A stretch of 64,000 nucleotides of DNA from Cypionkella aquatica (GCF_030161095.1 NZ_BSPP01000005.1:62001-126000), one strand, 5' to 3'. Shown: positions 48,655 to 58,735, numbered from the stretch's first letter. The notes: a model not told the origin generated them from the sequence alone. Made by a program: numbers and translations.

Positions 48655-48686
48655 GACTCCGGTTTTCTGACCATATGGTCGGAGTC
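48655..48686 (-). promoter_or_regulatory. Palindromic candidate operator upstream of the nucleoside-salvage operon
   Basis: GACCATATGGTC (48669-48680) is a perfect 12-bp palindrome, itself flanked by GACTCCG (48655-48661) and CGGAGTC (48680-48686), giving nested dyads 5-35 bp before the cdd start. It could bind a nucleoside-responsive repressor; no DeoR or LacI gene is in the window. Confidence 0.45.
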
Positions 48687-48809
48687 TGTGCCGCTTCGCG
48701 TCAAATGGCAAGCACAGGAACTGGGGGCGCGCCCCACCAGCCCTTTGGTTCTGTCGAACCAATGACAAAAACCATGGCCTACCCCGAGGATAGTTAAGAG
48801 CAGCTGAAA

Positions 48810-49880
48810 TCAGACTAGTGTGGTCGATGGATTGCCCGGCAGCGAAACTTCCAGCAATTGCAGATCGACCGAGCATTCAGAATAGCGCGTCGCCATCCCC
48901 GGTGGGATCACAAAGGCATCGCCGGGCGACAGCCGGTAGGGGTCTTTGCCCTCACCTTCAAGCGTCATTTCGCCGGTCATCACAAAGCTGAACAGAATAT
49001 CGCCCGTGTGTTTGGTCCAAGGTGCTATGCCATTCGGTCGCGCCACCATCACCGAGGCGACGCCCTTTGTGTTGGCGTTGATCGTGGTATCGCGGGCCTC
49101 AAACCCCGGAATACGGAACGGCGCAAAAGCCCCCGTGCTGCCGATATTATGCACAAACCGCTGGCCGTCCCATTCGCGGTCCCGGTTGATCACCCCATTC
49201 GGCAGCGTCATGGCATGGTCAATTTCGGTCACATGCTCGGCTGGAACGCCAATTTCGACCACCTGCACGCCTTCCGAATGCAGCACTTTATGCCGGATAC
49301 CCGGCGGCTGAATAAAGCAATCTCCTGCCGCGATCCGCATGATATCCCCTTGATCTTCATAGAGAACATCGACCCAGCCCGCGACACAGAAGATCAACTG
49401 GAACCCGACCTTGTGATAATGCACCATATCCGGCACCGGTCCGTCCGGCACGCGAATGTGGCTGGCGATCATAGCCCCGCCCAGCCGCGTCGGGATCAGA
49501 TCGCGGTATTCCATCCCCGCTCGCCCGATCACCCAAGGCGCTTGATCCGCCAAGCGGCGCACAACAAAGGCATGTTCGGTTTTGGGCAGCACCAAGGGCG
49601 GGTTCAGCTCGTCAATCTCCACCCGCGTGCCGCCAGGAGAGGTCAGCGCCTTTGCGCCATCCGCAATCGGATCATCGGTCAAAATCCGCAGCAAGCCCGG
49701 TGCCGCCTTGCTTTCACCATCCAACCGCAGCCGCAAACCATGGCCTGACACCACCGCGACGGCCGGGTTATCGGCGGGGTAAATCATGTCCATCCGCATC
49801 CCCAAGGTCTTGGTAAAGAACGGCAAATCCTTGCGCAGATCACTGGTCGGCAAGACGATTTCGGCGCGAATATCAGACAT
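48810..49880 (-). CDS. VOC-cupin fusion protein of unknown substrate
   Basis: 356 residues. An N-terminal VOC-type half (IRAEIVLPTSDLRKDLPFFTKTLGMRMDMIYPADNPAVAVVSGHGLRLRLDG) is followed by two cupin barrels: GFQLIFCVAGWVDVLYEDQGDIMRIAAGDCFIQPPGIRHKVLHSEG and DILFSFVMTGEMTLEGEGKDPYRLSPGDAFVIPPGMATRYSEC, the latter a standard cupin pair of motifs. The order suggests a dioxygenase or isomerase acting on a small metabolite, but the substrate is not clear. It is divergent from maeB across about 250 bp. Confidence 0.85.
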   Translation of the reverse strand: MSDIRAEIVLPTSDLRKDLPFFTKTLGMRMDMIYPADNPAVAVVSGHGLRLRLDGESKAAPGLLRILTDDPIADGAKALTSPGGTRVEIDELNPPLVLPKTEHAFVVRRLADQAPWVIGRAGMEYRDLIPTRLGGAMIASHIRVPDGPVPDMVHYHKVGFQLIFCVAGWVDVLYEDQGDIMRIAAGDCFIQPPGIRHKVLHSEGVQVVEIGVPAEHVTEIDHAMTLPNGVINRDREWDGQRFVHNIGSTGAFAPFRIPGFEARDTTINANTKGVASVMVARPNGIAPWTKHTGDILFSFVMTGEMTLEGEGKDPYRLSPGDAFVIPPGMATRYSECSVDLQLLEVSLPGNPSTTLV

Positions 49881-50136
49881 CGTTTATTCCCTTTTTGGGC
49901 CATCGGCTGGCGGCATATTTCAAACCTAAAGCTTCTTTTTCAAGCGATTAATTTTGATACGAGCTATCACCAACGCCACTCTGGCTTTGCGGGGGCATTG
50001 GTTTGCGGTAAGCCTGCCCGCGCAAGGCCCTACACGCCATTCACAAAACTCGGCTAATACACCTTGTGGAAAGCCGCAGTTGGCGCGAAATGAAAACTGG
50101 TTTAAGGGTAAACCATAAATCTGAGGGAGGTTTCGG

Positions 50137-52416
50137 ATGGAAGAGGCTCGGCACGACAGCGCGCGGCAAGCGGCATTGGATTATCACGAATTTCCCAAAC
50201 CGGGAAAGCTTGAAATCCGCGCCACCAAGCCGCTTGCCAATGGCCGTGATCTGTCGCGCGCCTATTCCCCCGGCGTGGCCGAAGCCTGTCTCGAGATCAA
50301 GGCCGATCCATCAACCGCCTCGCGTTACACAACACGCGGCAATCTGGTGGGGGTTGTCACCAATGGCACCGCGGTCTTAGGTCTTGGGAATATTGGCGCT
50401 TTGGCCTCCAAGCCGGTGATGGAAGGCAAGGCGGTTCTGTTCAAGAAATTCGCCAATATCGACTGCTTCGACATCGAGTTGAACGAACCGGACCCCTATA
50501 AACTCGCCGAAATCGTCTGCGCACTTGAGCCGACCTTTGGCGCGATCAACCTTGAAGACATCAAGGCGCCAGAATGTTTCATCGTTGAACAAATCTGCCG
50601 CGAGCGTATGAAAATTCCGGTTTTTCACGATGATCAGCATGGCACCGCCATCGTGGTCGGCGCGGCGGCCACCAATGCTTTGCATGTTGCGGGCAAGAAA
50701 TTCTCTGACATTAAGATTGTTTCAACCGGCGGTGGGGCTGCGGGAATCGCTTGCCTGAATATGCTGCTGAAATTGGGCGTCAAACGTGAAAACGTCTGGC
50801 TGTGCGATCTGGCGGGCCTTGTTTACAAAGACCGTAACGAGCAGATGACCGAACAGAAAGCCGCCTATGCGCAAGGCAACACGGCGGCCAACCTGTCAGA
50901 GGTGATTGCAGGCGCGGATATGTTCCTTGGCCTGTCCGGCCCCGGCGTTCTGACCCCGGAGATGGTCGCCAAAATGGCGCCGCGCCCGATCATCTTTGCA
51001 TTGGCGAACCCCAACCCCGAGATCATGCCAGAGGCCGTTCGCGCCGTCGCCCCCGATGCGATCATGGCCACCGGGCGCAGCGATTTTCCCAATCAAGTCA
51101 ACAACGTGCTGTGCTTCCCCTTCATCTTCCGTGGTGCGCTGGACGTCGGTGCCACTGTGATCAACGATGCGATGCAGCTGGCCTGCATTGACGGTATCGC
51201 AGCCCTCGCCCGTGCTACCACCAGCGCCGAGGCCGCGGCCGCCTATTCCAGCGAAAAGTTGACCTTTGGCGCGGATTATCTGATCCCGAAGCCGTTCGAT
51301 CCGCGTCTGATTGGCGTGGTTGCCAGCGCGGTCGCCAAGGCCGCCATGGAAACCGGCGTCGCCACGCGGCCCATTCACGATCTGGACGCTTACCGCGAAA
51401 AGCTGGACGGTTCGGTGTTCAAATCGGCGCTGATCATGCGCCCGGTGTTCGAGGCCGCCGCTCAGACCAGCCGCCGCATCATCTTTGCCGAAGGCGAGGA
51501 TGAACGCGTGCTGCGCGCCGCCAACGCCATGCTAGAGGAAATGACCGACAAGCCAATCCTGATTGGCCGCCCCGACGTGATCGCGACCCGGTGTGAACGC
51601 GCAGGCCTGCCGATCCGGCCCGACAAAGACTTTGAGATCATCAATCCCGAAAGCGATCACCGCTACCGCGATTACTGGGGCTCTTATCACGAGTTGATGG
51701 CCCGCCAAGGCGTCACCCCAGATATTGCGCGCGCCGTGATGCGCACCAACACCACCGCCATCGCGGCCATCGCCGTGCATCGTGGTGACGCAGAATCGAT
51801 GATCTGCGGCACATTCGGGCAATATCTGTGGCATCTGGGCTATGTCCGCCAGATCCTTGCGCGCGACGGCTTGCACCCGCGCGCGGCGCTGTCGCTGATG
51901 ATCCTTGAAGACGGGCCCTTGTTCATCGCCGATACCCAGATCAACGCGGTGCCCACGCCCGAACAGATCGCCGAAACCGTGATCGGTGCCGTGCGCCACG
52001 CCAAGCGATTTGGCGTCACGGCGCAAGTGGCGATGTGCAGCCATTCCAGTTTTGGCAACCTTGACAACGACTCGGGTCGCCGGATGCGCGCCGCGTTGGA
52101 AATCTTGGACAGCCGCGAGGTCGATTTCATCTATGAAGGCGAGATGAACGCAGATGCGGCGCTTGACCCAGATCTGCGCGCCCGCATTTTCCCCGGCTCG
52201 CGGATGCACGGCCCGGCCAATGTGCTGGTGTTCGCCTATTCCGATGCAGCCTCTACCGCGCGGAACATGCTGAAACTCAAGGCCGGCGGGCTGGAGGTTG
52301 GCCCGATCCTGATGGGCATGGGCAACCGCGCCCATATCGCCACGCCCTCGATCACCGCGCGCGGGCTTTTGAACATGTCGGCCATCGCGGGCACGCCTGT
52401 CGCGCATTACGGCTAA
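50137..52416 (+). CDS. maeB: NADP-dependent malic enzyme with C-terminal phosphotransacetylase-like domain
   Basis: 759 residues. N-terminal malic enzyme (about 1-430): [48 protein letters not shown]-type substrate motif ([13 protein letters not shown]) and an NADP fold [13 protein letters not shown]. The C-terminal half (about 440-759) resembles phosphate acetyltransferase ([20 protein letters not shown]...[18 protein letters not shown]). It decarboxylates malate to pyruvate with NADP and the PTA-like half is regulatory in characterised relatives. Start ATG at 50137 with GAGGGAGG upstream. Confidence 0.95.
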   Translation: MEEARHDSARQAALDYHEFPKPGKLEIRATKPLANGRDLSRAYSPGVAEACLEIKADPSTASRYTTRGNLVGVVTNGTAVLGLGNIGALASKPVMEGKAVLFKKFANIDCFDIELNEPDPYKLAEIVCALEPTFGAINLEDIKAPECFIVEQICRERMKIPVFHDDQHGTAIVVGAAATNALHVAGKKFSDIKIVSTGGGAAGIACLNMLLKLGVKRENVWLCDLAGLVYKDRNEQMTEQKAAYAQGNTAANLSEVIAGADMFLGLSGPGVLTPEMVAKMAPRPIIFALANPNPEIMPEAVRAVAPDAIMATGRSDFPNQVNNVLCFPFIFRGALDVGATVINDAMQLACIDGIAALARATTSAEAAAAYSSEKLTFGADYLIPKPFDPRLIGVVASAVAKAAMETGVATRPIHDLDAYREKLDGSVFKSALIMRPVFEAAAQTSRRIIFAEGEDERVLRAANAMLEEMTDKPILIGRPDVIATRCERAGLPIRPDKDFEIINPESDHRYRDYWGSYHELMARQGVTPDIARAVMRTNTTAIAAIAVHRGDAESMICGTFGQYLWHLGYVRQILARDGLHPRAALSLMILEDGPLFIADTQINAVPTPEQIAETVIGAVRHAKRFGVTAQVAMCSHSSFGNLDNDSGRRMRAALEILDSREVDFIYEGEMNADAALDPDLRARIFPGSRMHGPANVLVFAYSDAASTARNMLKLKAGGLEVGPILMGMGNRAHIATPSITARGLLNMSAIAGTPVAHYG

Positions 52417-52669
52417 CAACGCCGCATTCTGCGGATCTTCGCCCCACGGCTGCCTAGGCAGTCGGGGCGGGGGTGCTTCGGCTGGCAGCTCGTCCGATCA
52501 GCACATTGATGAAAGATCAAAGCAAATGGCCGTGCCGCTCTGGCGCAGCCAATTGCAGACCCCTGCACGCTCCAAAATCGCGCTCTCAGAAATCCCGTCC
52601 CCCCGATGCACCCCGCAAAGCCTTACGCTCTGCGAGAACAAGGCCAAGCACCGTCGCATTACAGAATCG

Positions 52670-52698
52670 TTGAAATTCTGTTTCTTGTTACTTAACAC
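52670..52698 (+). promoter_or_regulatory. Candidate sigma-70 promoter of the XRE-cupin/ABC operon
   Basis: TTGAAA at 52670-52675 and TAACAC at 52693-52698 with 17-bp spacing. The -10 element sits inside the inverted repeat at 52690-52707. Confidence 0.5.
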
Positions 52699-52707
52699 TT
52701 GTTAAGT
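52690..52707. promoter_or_regulatory. Perfect inverted repeat ACTTAACA-CT-TGTTAAGT, probable autoregulatory operator
   Basis: An 8-bp dyad with a 2-bp centre overlaps the -10 region and ends about 18 bp before the regulator's start codon. Self-repression by the encoded XRE-cupin protein is the simplest explanation, but is not demonstrated. Confidence 0.65.
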
Positions 52708-52724
52708 GAGTTTCGGAGCGGATG

Positions 52725-53423
52725 ATGGATCAGCAGCCAAACCAACCGATGCACCGCGCGGATGAGGCGGAGACAATCCGTGTGATGGCTGACAGGTTGC
52801 GCCGTCTGCGCAAGGCCAATGGGCTTTCCCTGCGACAACTTGCGGTTGCGACCGGCACCTCGGCCAGCTTTCTCAGCCAGTTGGAGCGCGGCCTTAGTGG
52901 GGCCAGCACATCAACCTTGATCCGCATTGCCAACTGCTTCGGCACCAGCATTTCCGAGCTTTTTGCAGGTGCCGACGACGGACGAGATCCAGTCCTGCGC
53001 CGCCAGATGCGGCCATCGCTGCCGGTGACGAAGGGGCAGCGCAAGATGCTGCTGTCCCGCCGTCCGCTGACCCATTTTGAGACCTACATCGCCGAGTTTG
53101 ATGTCGGCGGCTCCAGCGGTGATGATGCCTATACCCACGGTGACAGCCACGAGATGATCCTTGTGCTGCGCGGTCAAGTCCGGCTGGAACTGGGCGGTAT
53201 CAGCCATGAATTGAACGACGGCGACAGCGTGGAATATGCAACCTCGGTGCCGCACCGGGTCGTCAACATTGGCGACGGCGCGGCCGAGGTTCTGTTCATG
53301 ATCTCTCCGCCGACCTCGACCGGCACCTATCTGGACGGATTTCGCGACAAGGGCGGTCTGCTGCCCAAGTCTGCTGCAACGCCACCACTTGACCAAAAAA
53401 CCAACTGGGAGAAGACAGAATGA
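52725..53423 (+). CDS. XRE-family regulator with C-terminal cupin (PuuR-like)
   Basis: 232 residues. An N-terminal HTH (LRRLRKANGLSLRQLAVATGTSASFLSQLERGLSGASTSTLIRIANCFG, about residues 24-75) and a C-terminal cupin_2 sensing domain (HGDSHEMILVLRGQVRLELGGISHELNDGDSVEYATSVPHRVVNIGDG), the layout of PuuR and related catabolic regulators. GGAG at 52715-52718 favours the ATG at 52725 over the one at 52722. Its stop overlaps the start of the substrate-binding gene (ATGA), making it the first gene of the transporter operon; the dyad upstream suggests autoregulation. Confidence 0.9.
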   Translation: MDQQPNQPMHRADEAETIRVMADRLRRLRKANGLSLRQLAVATGTSASFLSQLERGLSGASTSTLIRIANCFGTSISELFAGADDGRDPVLRRQMRPSLPVTKGQRKMLLSRRPLTHFETYIAEFDVGGSSGDDAYTHGDSHEMILVLRGQVRLELGGISHELNDGDSVEYATSVPHRVVNIGDGAAEVLFMISPPTSTGTYLDGFRDKGGLLPKSAATPPLDQKTNWEKTE

Positions 53424-54520
53424 CACACACAAAAATCATCGGCCTTGCCGCCGCAGCCGGACTTGGCATGTCCGTGATGGGCTTGTCCGTGCTGGGCATG
53501 GCAGGCGCTGCATTCGCAGAGGGCGCCGTGGCGGGCGAAACCGCTGAAGGCTCGCTGGCTGGCAAGACCCTGACCTTCGTATCCTATGGCGGGATTTTTC
53601 AGGATGGCCAGATCAAGGCCCTGCAGGATTTCATCACGAAATCCGGCGTGACCTTGCTATCTGATGGCCCGACCGAAAACGCCAAGATCCAAGCGCAGGT
53701 CGAAGCCAAAAACGTGATGTGGGACGTGGTCGATACTGGCGACTTCACCCCGTTCGTGCATTGCGGCACGCTGTTTCAAAAGCTGGATTTCACCAAGATT
53801 GATGCATCGAAAATCCCGGCAGGACAGGTTGGGCCGTGCAGTGTTCCTGCGATGAACTATGCGGTGATGTTTTTGTATAATACCGAAACCTACAAAGATA
53901 ACCCGCCGCAAAACTGGGCCGATTTCTTTGATGTCGAGAAATTCCCCGGCAGCCGTGGTATTCCCGGCTATGCCGATCCCGAAGGCTATATGGTAGAGCT
54001 TGGCCTGTTGGCCGACGGCGTGCCGAAAGATCAGCTGTTCCCGGCAGACATCGACCGTGGCCTGAACAAATGGCGCTCTATCCGTGACAATCTGGTGCCT
54101 TGGACCACCGGGGCCGAAAGCCAGCAGATGATGGAAGCCGGTGAGGCCGATATGGTCATGGTCTGGTCGGGTCGTGGCAAGGCGGCACTTGCGAACGGGG
54201 CGAAATACACCCCGGTCTGGCAGGACTGGATTGTGGTGAAGGATCAGCTGGCCATTCCGGTCGGGGTGAAAGATCCCGATGCAGCCCATGCGATGATCAA
54301 CGCTTATCTTGGCAAACAAGCGCAAGAGATCATGGCGCAAGAGACCTCCTACTCGCCCGTCAACATCGACGCCCAGCCGCAAGTCGATGCGCTGACCGCC
54401 GAATTCATGACCAACACCCCGGAAAAACAGGCGATGGCTTACAACCAGAACGTCGAATACTGGGTCGCCAACTACGAAACCCTCAGCGCGAAATGGGCTG
54501 AATTCGTCGCTGGCAACTGA
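53420..54520 (+). CDS. Periplasmic substrate-binding protein, spermidine/putrescine-type ABC transporter
   Basis: 366 residues. The signal region is long and hydrophobic (IGLAAAAGLGMSVMGLSVLGMAGAAFAEG). The mature part (LAGKTLTFVSYGGIFQDGQIKALQDFITKSGVTLL, PAMNYAVMFLYNTETYKDNPPQNWADFFDVEKFPGSRGIPGYADPEGYMVELG) matches PotD/PotF-type family 1 solute-binding proteins for polyamines and related cations. It lies between the XRE-cupin regulator and two permeases. Substrate is probably an amine or amino-acid derivative. Confidence 0.9.
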   Translation: MTHTKIIGLAAAAGLGMSVMGLSVLGMAGAAFAEGAVAGETAEGSLAGKTLTFVSYGGIFQDGQIKALQDFITKSGVTLLSDGPTENAKIQAQVEAKNVMWDVVDTGDFTPFVHCGTLFQKLDFTKIDASKIPAGQVGPCSVPAMNYAVMFLYNTETYKDNPPQNWADFFDVEKFPGSRGIPGYADPEGYMVELGLLADGVPKDQLFPADIDRGLNKWRSIRDNLVPWTTGAESQQMMEAGEADMVMVWSGRGKAALANGAKYTPVWQDWIVVKDQLAIPVGVKDPDAAHAMINAYLGKQAQEIMAQETSYSPVNIDAQPQVDALTAEFMTNTPEKQAMAYNQNVEYWVANYETLSAKWAEFVAGN

Positions 54521-54593
54521 TGCCTTATTGCGTCGGGGCCGATTGGTCCCGGCGCAACCCACAACGCGGCCTTCAAGCCAGTGAGATCAAATC

Positions 54594-55442
54594 ATGCCCA
54601 ACACATCCGCACAGCACGCCGCACGCGGGCCGCTGTATCTGACCTTGCCCGCGCTGGCGGTGCTGTTGCTTGTGATGGCCGTGCCTTTGGGCGTGATCGT
54701 GCTGCGCAGTTTCAGCGAGCCTGAACTTGGGCTGGCAAATTACGTCTGGTTCTTTCAGACCAAAGTGAACCTCACCGTGCTGTTGCGCACGTTTTCCATC
54801 AGCTTCTGGGTGACTGTGTGCTGCGTTTTGGCAGCCTATCCCTATGCGTTTGCGATGTCGGTGGCGGGGCCACGGCTGCGGCTGGCGCTGATCATGTGCG
54901 TGCTGGTGCCGTTCTGGGTCTCGGGCGTGGTGCGGACTTTGGCTTGGGTGATCCTGTTGCAGGATTCCGGAGTGATCAACCGCACGCTGCTGTCGCTGGG
55001 GTTTGACAAGGTGCGGCTGATCCGCACGCAACTGGGCGTGACCATCGGCATGACGCAGGTGCTGCTGCCTTTCATGATCATGCCGCTGTACGCGGTGATG
55101 CGCAGCATTGACCTGCGGCTGCTGCAGGCCGCGCGCAGCCTTGGCGCGCATCCGGTCAAGACATTCTTCCAGATTTATCTGCCGCTGTCGCTGCCGGGCG
55201 TCTTCGCCGGGGCGACCATTGTGTTCATCCTTGCGCTTGGCTTCTACATCACGCCGCTGCTGCTGGGCGGCCCGCAATCGACCATGCTGTCGACGCTGAT
55301 CCAGCAACAGGTGCTGTCCTTGCTGAACTGGGGTCGCGGCGGTGCGATGGGCGTCGTGCTGCTGGTGGCCACATTCGGAATTCTGGCCATCGCCAGCCCA
55401 TTCATGAAACGGAAATATCAAATGAGTGGAGGCAGCCGGTGA
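54594..55442 (+). CDS. ABC transporter permease (PotB/PotH-like)
   Basis: 282 residues with about six hydrophobic helices: YLTLPALAVLLLVMAVPLGVIVLR, LLRTFSISFWVTVCCVLAAYPYAF, LIMCVLVPFWVSGVVRTLAWVILL and others. The EAA-type cytoplasmic loop (LLQAARSLGAHPVKTFFQIYLPLSLPGVFAG) is the contact to the ATPase. Belongs to the binding-protein-dependent inner-membrane component family. It ends overlapping the next permease (ATG/GTG junction at 55439). Confidence 0.92.
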   Translation: MPNTSAQHAARGPLYLTLPALAVLLLVMAVPLGVIVLRSFSEPELGLANYVWFFQTKVNLTVLLRTFSISFWVTVCCVLAAYPYAFAMSVAGPRLRLALIMCVLVPFWVSGVVRTLAWVILLQDSGVINRTLLSLGFDKVRLIRTQLGVTIGMTQVLLPFMIMPLYAVMRSIDLRLLQAARSLGAHPVKTFFQIYLPLSLPGVFAGATIVFILALGFYITPLLLGGPQSTMLSTLIQQQVLSLLNWGRGGAMGVVLLVATFGILAIASPFMKRKYQMSGGSR

Positions 55443-56227
55443 AACTGAACCTTCCCAAACTGCTGCTTGGCCTGACCTGTTTGCTGATCGCCATCTGGCT
55501 GGTCGCGCCGACGCTGGTGGTGATCCCGATGTCCTTTGCCGGGCAAAAGTCACTGGCCTTTCCACCCAAAGGCTTTTCGCTGCAATGGTATGAGAACTTC
55601 TTCACCAATCCGCAGTGGTTCGGCAGCCTGATCGTTTCGGCCAAGGTGGCCTGCATGGTTGCGGTTGTCGCAACCGTGGTCGGCACGATGGCCGCAATCG
55701 GGATAGAGCGGATGAAGGGCCGCGCGGGTGGGCTGATCCGCGCTGTGCTGATCACACCGATGATCGTGCCGGGCGTGGTGTTGGCTGTGGGCATCTATGC
55801 CGTCTATCTGGACACCCAACTGGTTGGCACCTGGATCGGCTATGTGCTGGCGCATACATTGCTGGCGATCCCGTTCGTGGTCATCGCCGTCGGAGCAAAT
55901 CTGGCGGTGTTTGATGCCCGGCTCGAGATTGCAGCGGCAAGCCTTGGCGCATCGCGGCTGAGCACATTTTTCAGCGTCACCCTGCCGTTGATCCTGCCGG
56001 GCATCCTGTCGGGGGCGCTGTTTGCCTTTGTGACCTCGTTTGACGAGGTGATCGTGTCGCTGTTCATCACCAGCCCGCAGCTGAAAACCCTGCCGGTGCA
56101 GATATTTTCCTCGATGACCCGCGATGCCGACCCGACGGTGGCGGCAGTCGGATCACTTATCTTCCTTGGCACATCGGTGATCATCGGGCTGGGGCTAATA
56201 TTCGGAATGAAGGGACGCAGAACATGA
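55439..56227 (+). CDS. ABC transporter permease (PotC/PotI-like)
   Basis: 262 residues. Starts with GTG immediately inside the preceding gene (GTGA overlap), after GGAGGCAGCC. Helices LLLGLTCLLIAIWLVAPTLVVIPMSF, KVACMVAVVATVVGTMAAIGI and GLIRAVLITPMIVPGVVLAVGIYAV, and the EAA-like loop (IAAASLGASRLSTFFSVTLPLILPGILSG), define the second membrane subunit. The conserved polyamine-type motif FPPKGFSLQWYENFF lies in the first loop. It overlaps the ATPase gene (ATGA). Confidence 0.92.
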   Translation: MKLNLPKLLLGLTCLLIAIWLVAPTLVVIPMSFAGQKSLAFPPKGFSLQWYENFFTNPQWFGSLIVSAKVACMVAVVATVVGTMAAIGIERMKGRAGGLIRAVLITPMIVPGVVLAVGIYAVYLDTQLVGTWIGYVLAHTLLAIPFVVIAVGANLAVFDARLEIAAASLGASRLSTFFSVTLPLILPGILSGALFAFVTSFDEVIVSLFITSPQLKTLPVQIFSSMTRDADPTVAAVGSLIFLGTSVIIGLGLIFGMKGRRT

Positions 56228-57342
56228 CGCTGAACACGGCTTCAAAAGGCGCTGCCATCGACATTCGCGGGGTCAGCAAAACCTATGGCAGCTTCACAGC
56301 GCTGGATGATGTCAGCCTGCGCGTCGAACCCGGCGAGTTCATGTCCTTTCTTGGCCCATCAGGCTCGGGCAAGACCACGACGCTGAATTTGATCGCGGGT
56401 TTCACGGATCTCAGTGCGGGCGAAATCCGGCTCGACGACCGATCCATCGGCAATGTGCCGGCGCACAAACGCAACATCGGCGTGGTGTTTCAGCATTACG
56501 CGCTGTTCCCGCATATGAGCGTGGCGCAAAACGTCGCCTACCCGCTGAAACAGCGCGGTGTCGCCAAGACCGAGCGCGCCCGCGCCGTCGATCAGGCGTT
56601 GCAAAAAGTGCAGCTGGAGCATTTCTCGCACCGCTTCCCAAGCGAGCTTTCGGGCGGCCAGCAGCAGCGCGTCGCCTTGGCGCGTGCGATGGTGTTCACG
56701 CCATCATTGTTGCTGATGGATGAACCTTTGGGCGCGCTGGACAAGAAACTGCGCGAGGTGTTGCAGCTTGAAATCCGCCGCATTCACCGCGAACTGGGAT
56801 CGACCTTTGTGTATGTCACCCATGATCAGGAAGAGGCGCTGGTGCTGTCCGACCGCATTGCGGTGTTCAACAAGGGCCGCATCGAGCAAGTCGGCTCAGG
56901 CCATCAGCTTTACACCCGGCCCGAAACCCTGTTCGTCGGCCAGTTCATCGGCGAAAGCTCGGTTCTGCGCGGCAACCATCTGACCAATGGCAGCGACACC
57001 GCCTTGACCGTCGCGGGCACCACATTGATCGCCCCCGGCCAAGCCCAAGGTGACGGCGCACATGTGATCTTGTTGCGCCCGGAAAATCTGACGGTGCAGC
57101 CCACAGGCACAGGCGCGCGCGACGGTGCCACCAACATCATCAACGGCACCGTGCGCGAAATGCTCTATCTGGGGGCCGCGATGAAATACGAGGTGACTTT
57201 GGCCGACGGTAGCCATGTCATCGCCCGCACCCCCACCCAAGACGAGCCCTTTGCGATTGGCAGCGCTGTGGAACTGGCTTGGAACCCCAAGGATGGCACG
57301 CTTCTGGCAGACGATGGCTCGACCGCCGGACATGAAGGATAA
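56224..57342 (+). CDS. ABC transporter ATP-binding protein (PotA/PotG-like)
   Basis: 372 residues. Walker A GPSGSGKTT, Q-loop (VFQHYALFPHMSVAQNV), signature LSGGQQQR, Walker B LLMDEPLGALDKKL and H-loop (YVTHDQEEALVLSDRIAV) are intact; the C-terminal TOBE_2 domain (VILLRPENLTVQPTG) is present. It energises uptake by the two permeases. The gene overlaps the upstream permease and is 4 bp from the oxidase gene, so transport and oxidation are co-transcribed. Confidence 0.94.
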   Translation: MTLNTASKGAAIDIRGVSKTYGSFTALDDVSLRVEPGEFMSFLGPSGSGKTTTLNLIAGFTDLSAGEIRLDDRSIGNVPAHKRNIGVVFQHYALFPHMSVAQNVAYPLKQRGVAKTERARAVDQALQKVQLEHFSHRFPSELSGGQQQRVALARAMVFTPSLLLMDEPLGALDKKLREVLQLEIRRIHRELGSTFVYVTHDQEEALVLSDRIAVFNKGRIEQVGSGHQLYTRPETLFVGQFIGESSVLRGNHLTNGSDTALTVAGTTLIAPGQAQGDGAHVILLRPENLTVQPTGTGARDGATNIINGTVREMLYLGAAMKYEVTLADGSHVIARTPTQDEPFAIGSAVELAWNPKDGTLLADDGSTAGHEG

Positions 57343-57346
57343 AGTG

Positions 57347-58735
57347 ATGGATGTGAAGAAGAACGGTGATGTTTCGTTCTGGTTTGCCGATATGGGCGGC
57401 CTGCCAAACTATCGCGCGCCCCTGCCCGGCGATATTGATGTCGATGTCTGCATCGTCGGCGCCGGCTTTACCGGACTTTGGACCGCCTATTACCTCAAGC
57501 AAGCCAACCCGAATCTGTCGATTGCCATCGTGGAAAAGCAATTTGCAGGCTACGGCGCATCGGGGCGCAATGGCGGCTGGTGCTCGGGTGGATTTTCATG
57601 GAGCCGCTCAAAATACCTCTCGACCGGCAGCCGCGCCGGGGTGATCGACTTTGAACGCCAACTGCGCGGAACCGTGGACGAGGTGATCCGCGTTTGCGAA
57701 GCCGAGGGCATCGACGCCAATATCCGCCGCACCGATTGCCTGACCTTTGCCTGCACGCCCGCTCAGATGGAACGTTTGCGCGCCGAGCAAGCCGACGATA
57801 TGGCGTGGGATGTCCCGGTCGAGCGCAGCCATCTGATCGGCGCATCTGAAGCAGCCGCGCGCATCCGCATCAAGGATGTGCAGGGCGCTTTGGTGACAAG
57901 CGGCGTCGCACGGGTGCAGCCCGCCAAACTGGTGCGCGGTCTGGCCGAAGCCGTCGCGCGCAAAGGTGTGGCGATCTATGAACAGACCACCGTGACCGGC
58001 ATCGCCAAAGGCCGCGTCACCACCAATCGCGGCACCGTCACCGCCCACCGCATCGTGCGCGCAACCGAAGGTTTCACCCACGGCATCCCGGGCAACACCC
58101 GCGAATGGATCCCACTGAACAGCGCCATCGTGGTGACCGAACCTGTCCCCGACGCGCTGTGGGACGAACTCGGCTGGTCGGGCTACGAAGTGTTCGGCGA
58201 TGCCTCGCATGCCTATTGCTATGCGCAGCGCACGCAAGACAACCGCATCGCAATGGGCGGGCGTGGCGTGCCCTATCGCTTTGGCTCGAAAACCGACGCA
58301 AATGGCGAAACGCAGGCCGAAACCGTGGAAAAACTGAAAGCGATCCTGTATCGCATGCTGCCGCAAACCCGCAGTCTGAAGCTGGATCATGCGTGGTGCG
58401 GCGTGCTGGGTGTGCCGCGCGACTGGTGCACCACGGCAGGGCTGGATGTCAGCACGGGTGTTGCATGGGCGGGCGGCTATGTCGGCTTGGGCGTGTCGAC
58501 CTCGAACTTCTCGGGCCAGACCCTTGCCGATTTGATTTTGAACAAACAGACCGAGCGCACCGACCTGCCATGGGTCAACCGGAAACCCCGCAAATGGGAG
58601 GTCGAGCCGTTTCGCTGGCTGGGCGTTCACGGCATGTATTGGCTCTATAATCTTGCCGACCGGCGCGAGGCCGCCAGCGGCGGTCAACGCACCTCGCGCC
58701 TTGCCACCCTTGCCAACCGCATCACCGGACGTTGA
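57347..58735 (+). CDS. FAD-dependent amine/amino-acid oxidoreductase (PuuB/OrdL-like DAO family)
   Basis: 462 residues. The dinucleotide-binding loop VDVCIVGAGFTGLWTAYYLKQ is near residue 30, followed by EKQFAGYGASGRNGGWCSGGFSW, the classic PuuB/OrdL continuation, and FAD-binding C-terminal segments VAWAGGYVGLGVSTSNFSGQTLADLIL. PuuB oxidises gamma-glutamylputrescine; relatives oxidise other secondary amines. Start ATG at 57347 has AAGGA 7 bases upstream. With the amine-type ABC transporter it suggests uptake and oxidation of an amine compound. Confidence 0.9.
   Translation: MDVKKNGDVSFWFADMGGLPNYRAPLPGDIDVDVCIVGAGFTGLWTAYYLKQANPNLSIAIVEKQFAGYGASGRNGGWCSGGFSWSRSKYLSTGSRAGVIDFERQLRGTVDEVIRVCEAEGIDANIRRTDCLTFACTPAQMERLRAEQADDMAWDVPVERSHLIGASEAAARIRIKDVQGALVTSGVARVQPAKLVRGLAEAVARKGVAIYEQTTVTGIAKGRVTTNRGTVTAHRIVRATEGFTHGIPGNTREWIPLNSAIVVTEPVPDALWDELGWSGYEVFGDASHAYCYAQRTQDNRIAMGGRGVPYRFGSKTDANGETQAETVEKLKAILYRMLPQTRSLKLDHAWCGVLGVPRDWCTTAGLDVSTGVAWAGGYVGLGVSTSNFSGQTLADLILNKQTERTDLPWVNRKPRKWEVEPFRWLGVHGMYWLYNLADRREAASGGQRTSRLATLANRITGR

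Larger units (their letters stand above)
52417..52724. other. Intergenic region with the promoter/operator of the XRE-cupin gene
   Basis: About 305 bp. A weak dyad (GCCCCACGGCTG...CAGTCGGGGC, about 52440-52470) after maeB may act as its terminator. The right end carries the promoter and a perfect dyad described separately. No gene is seen. Confidence 0.6.
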
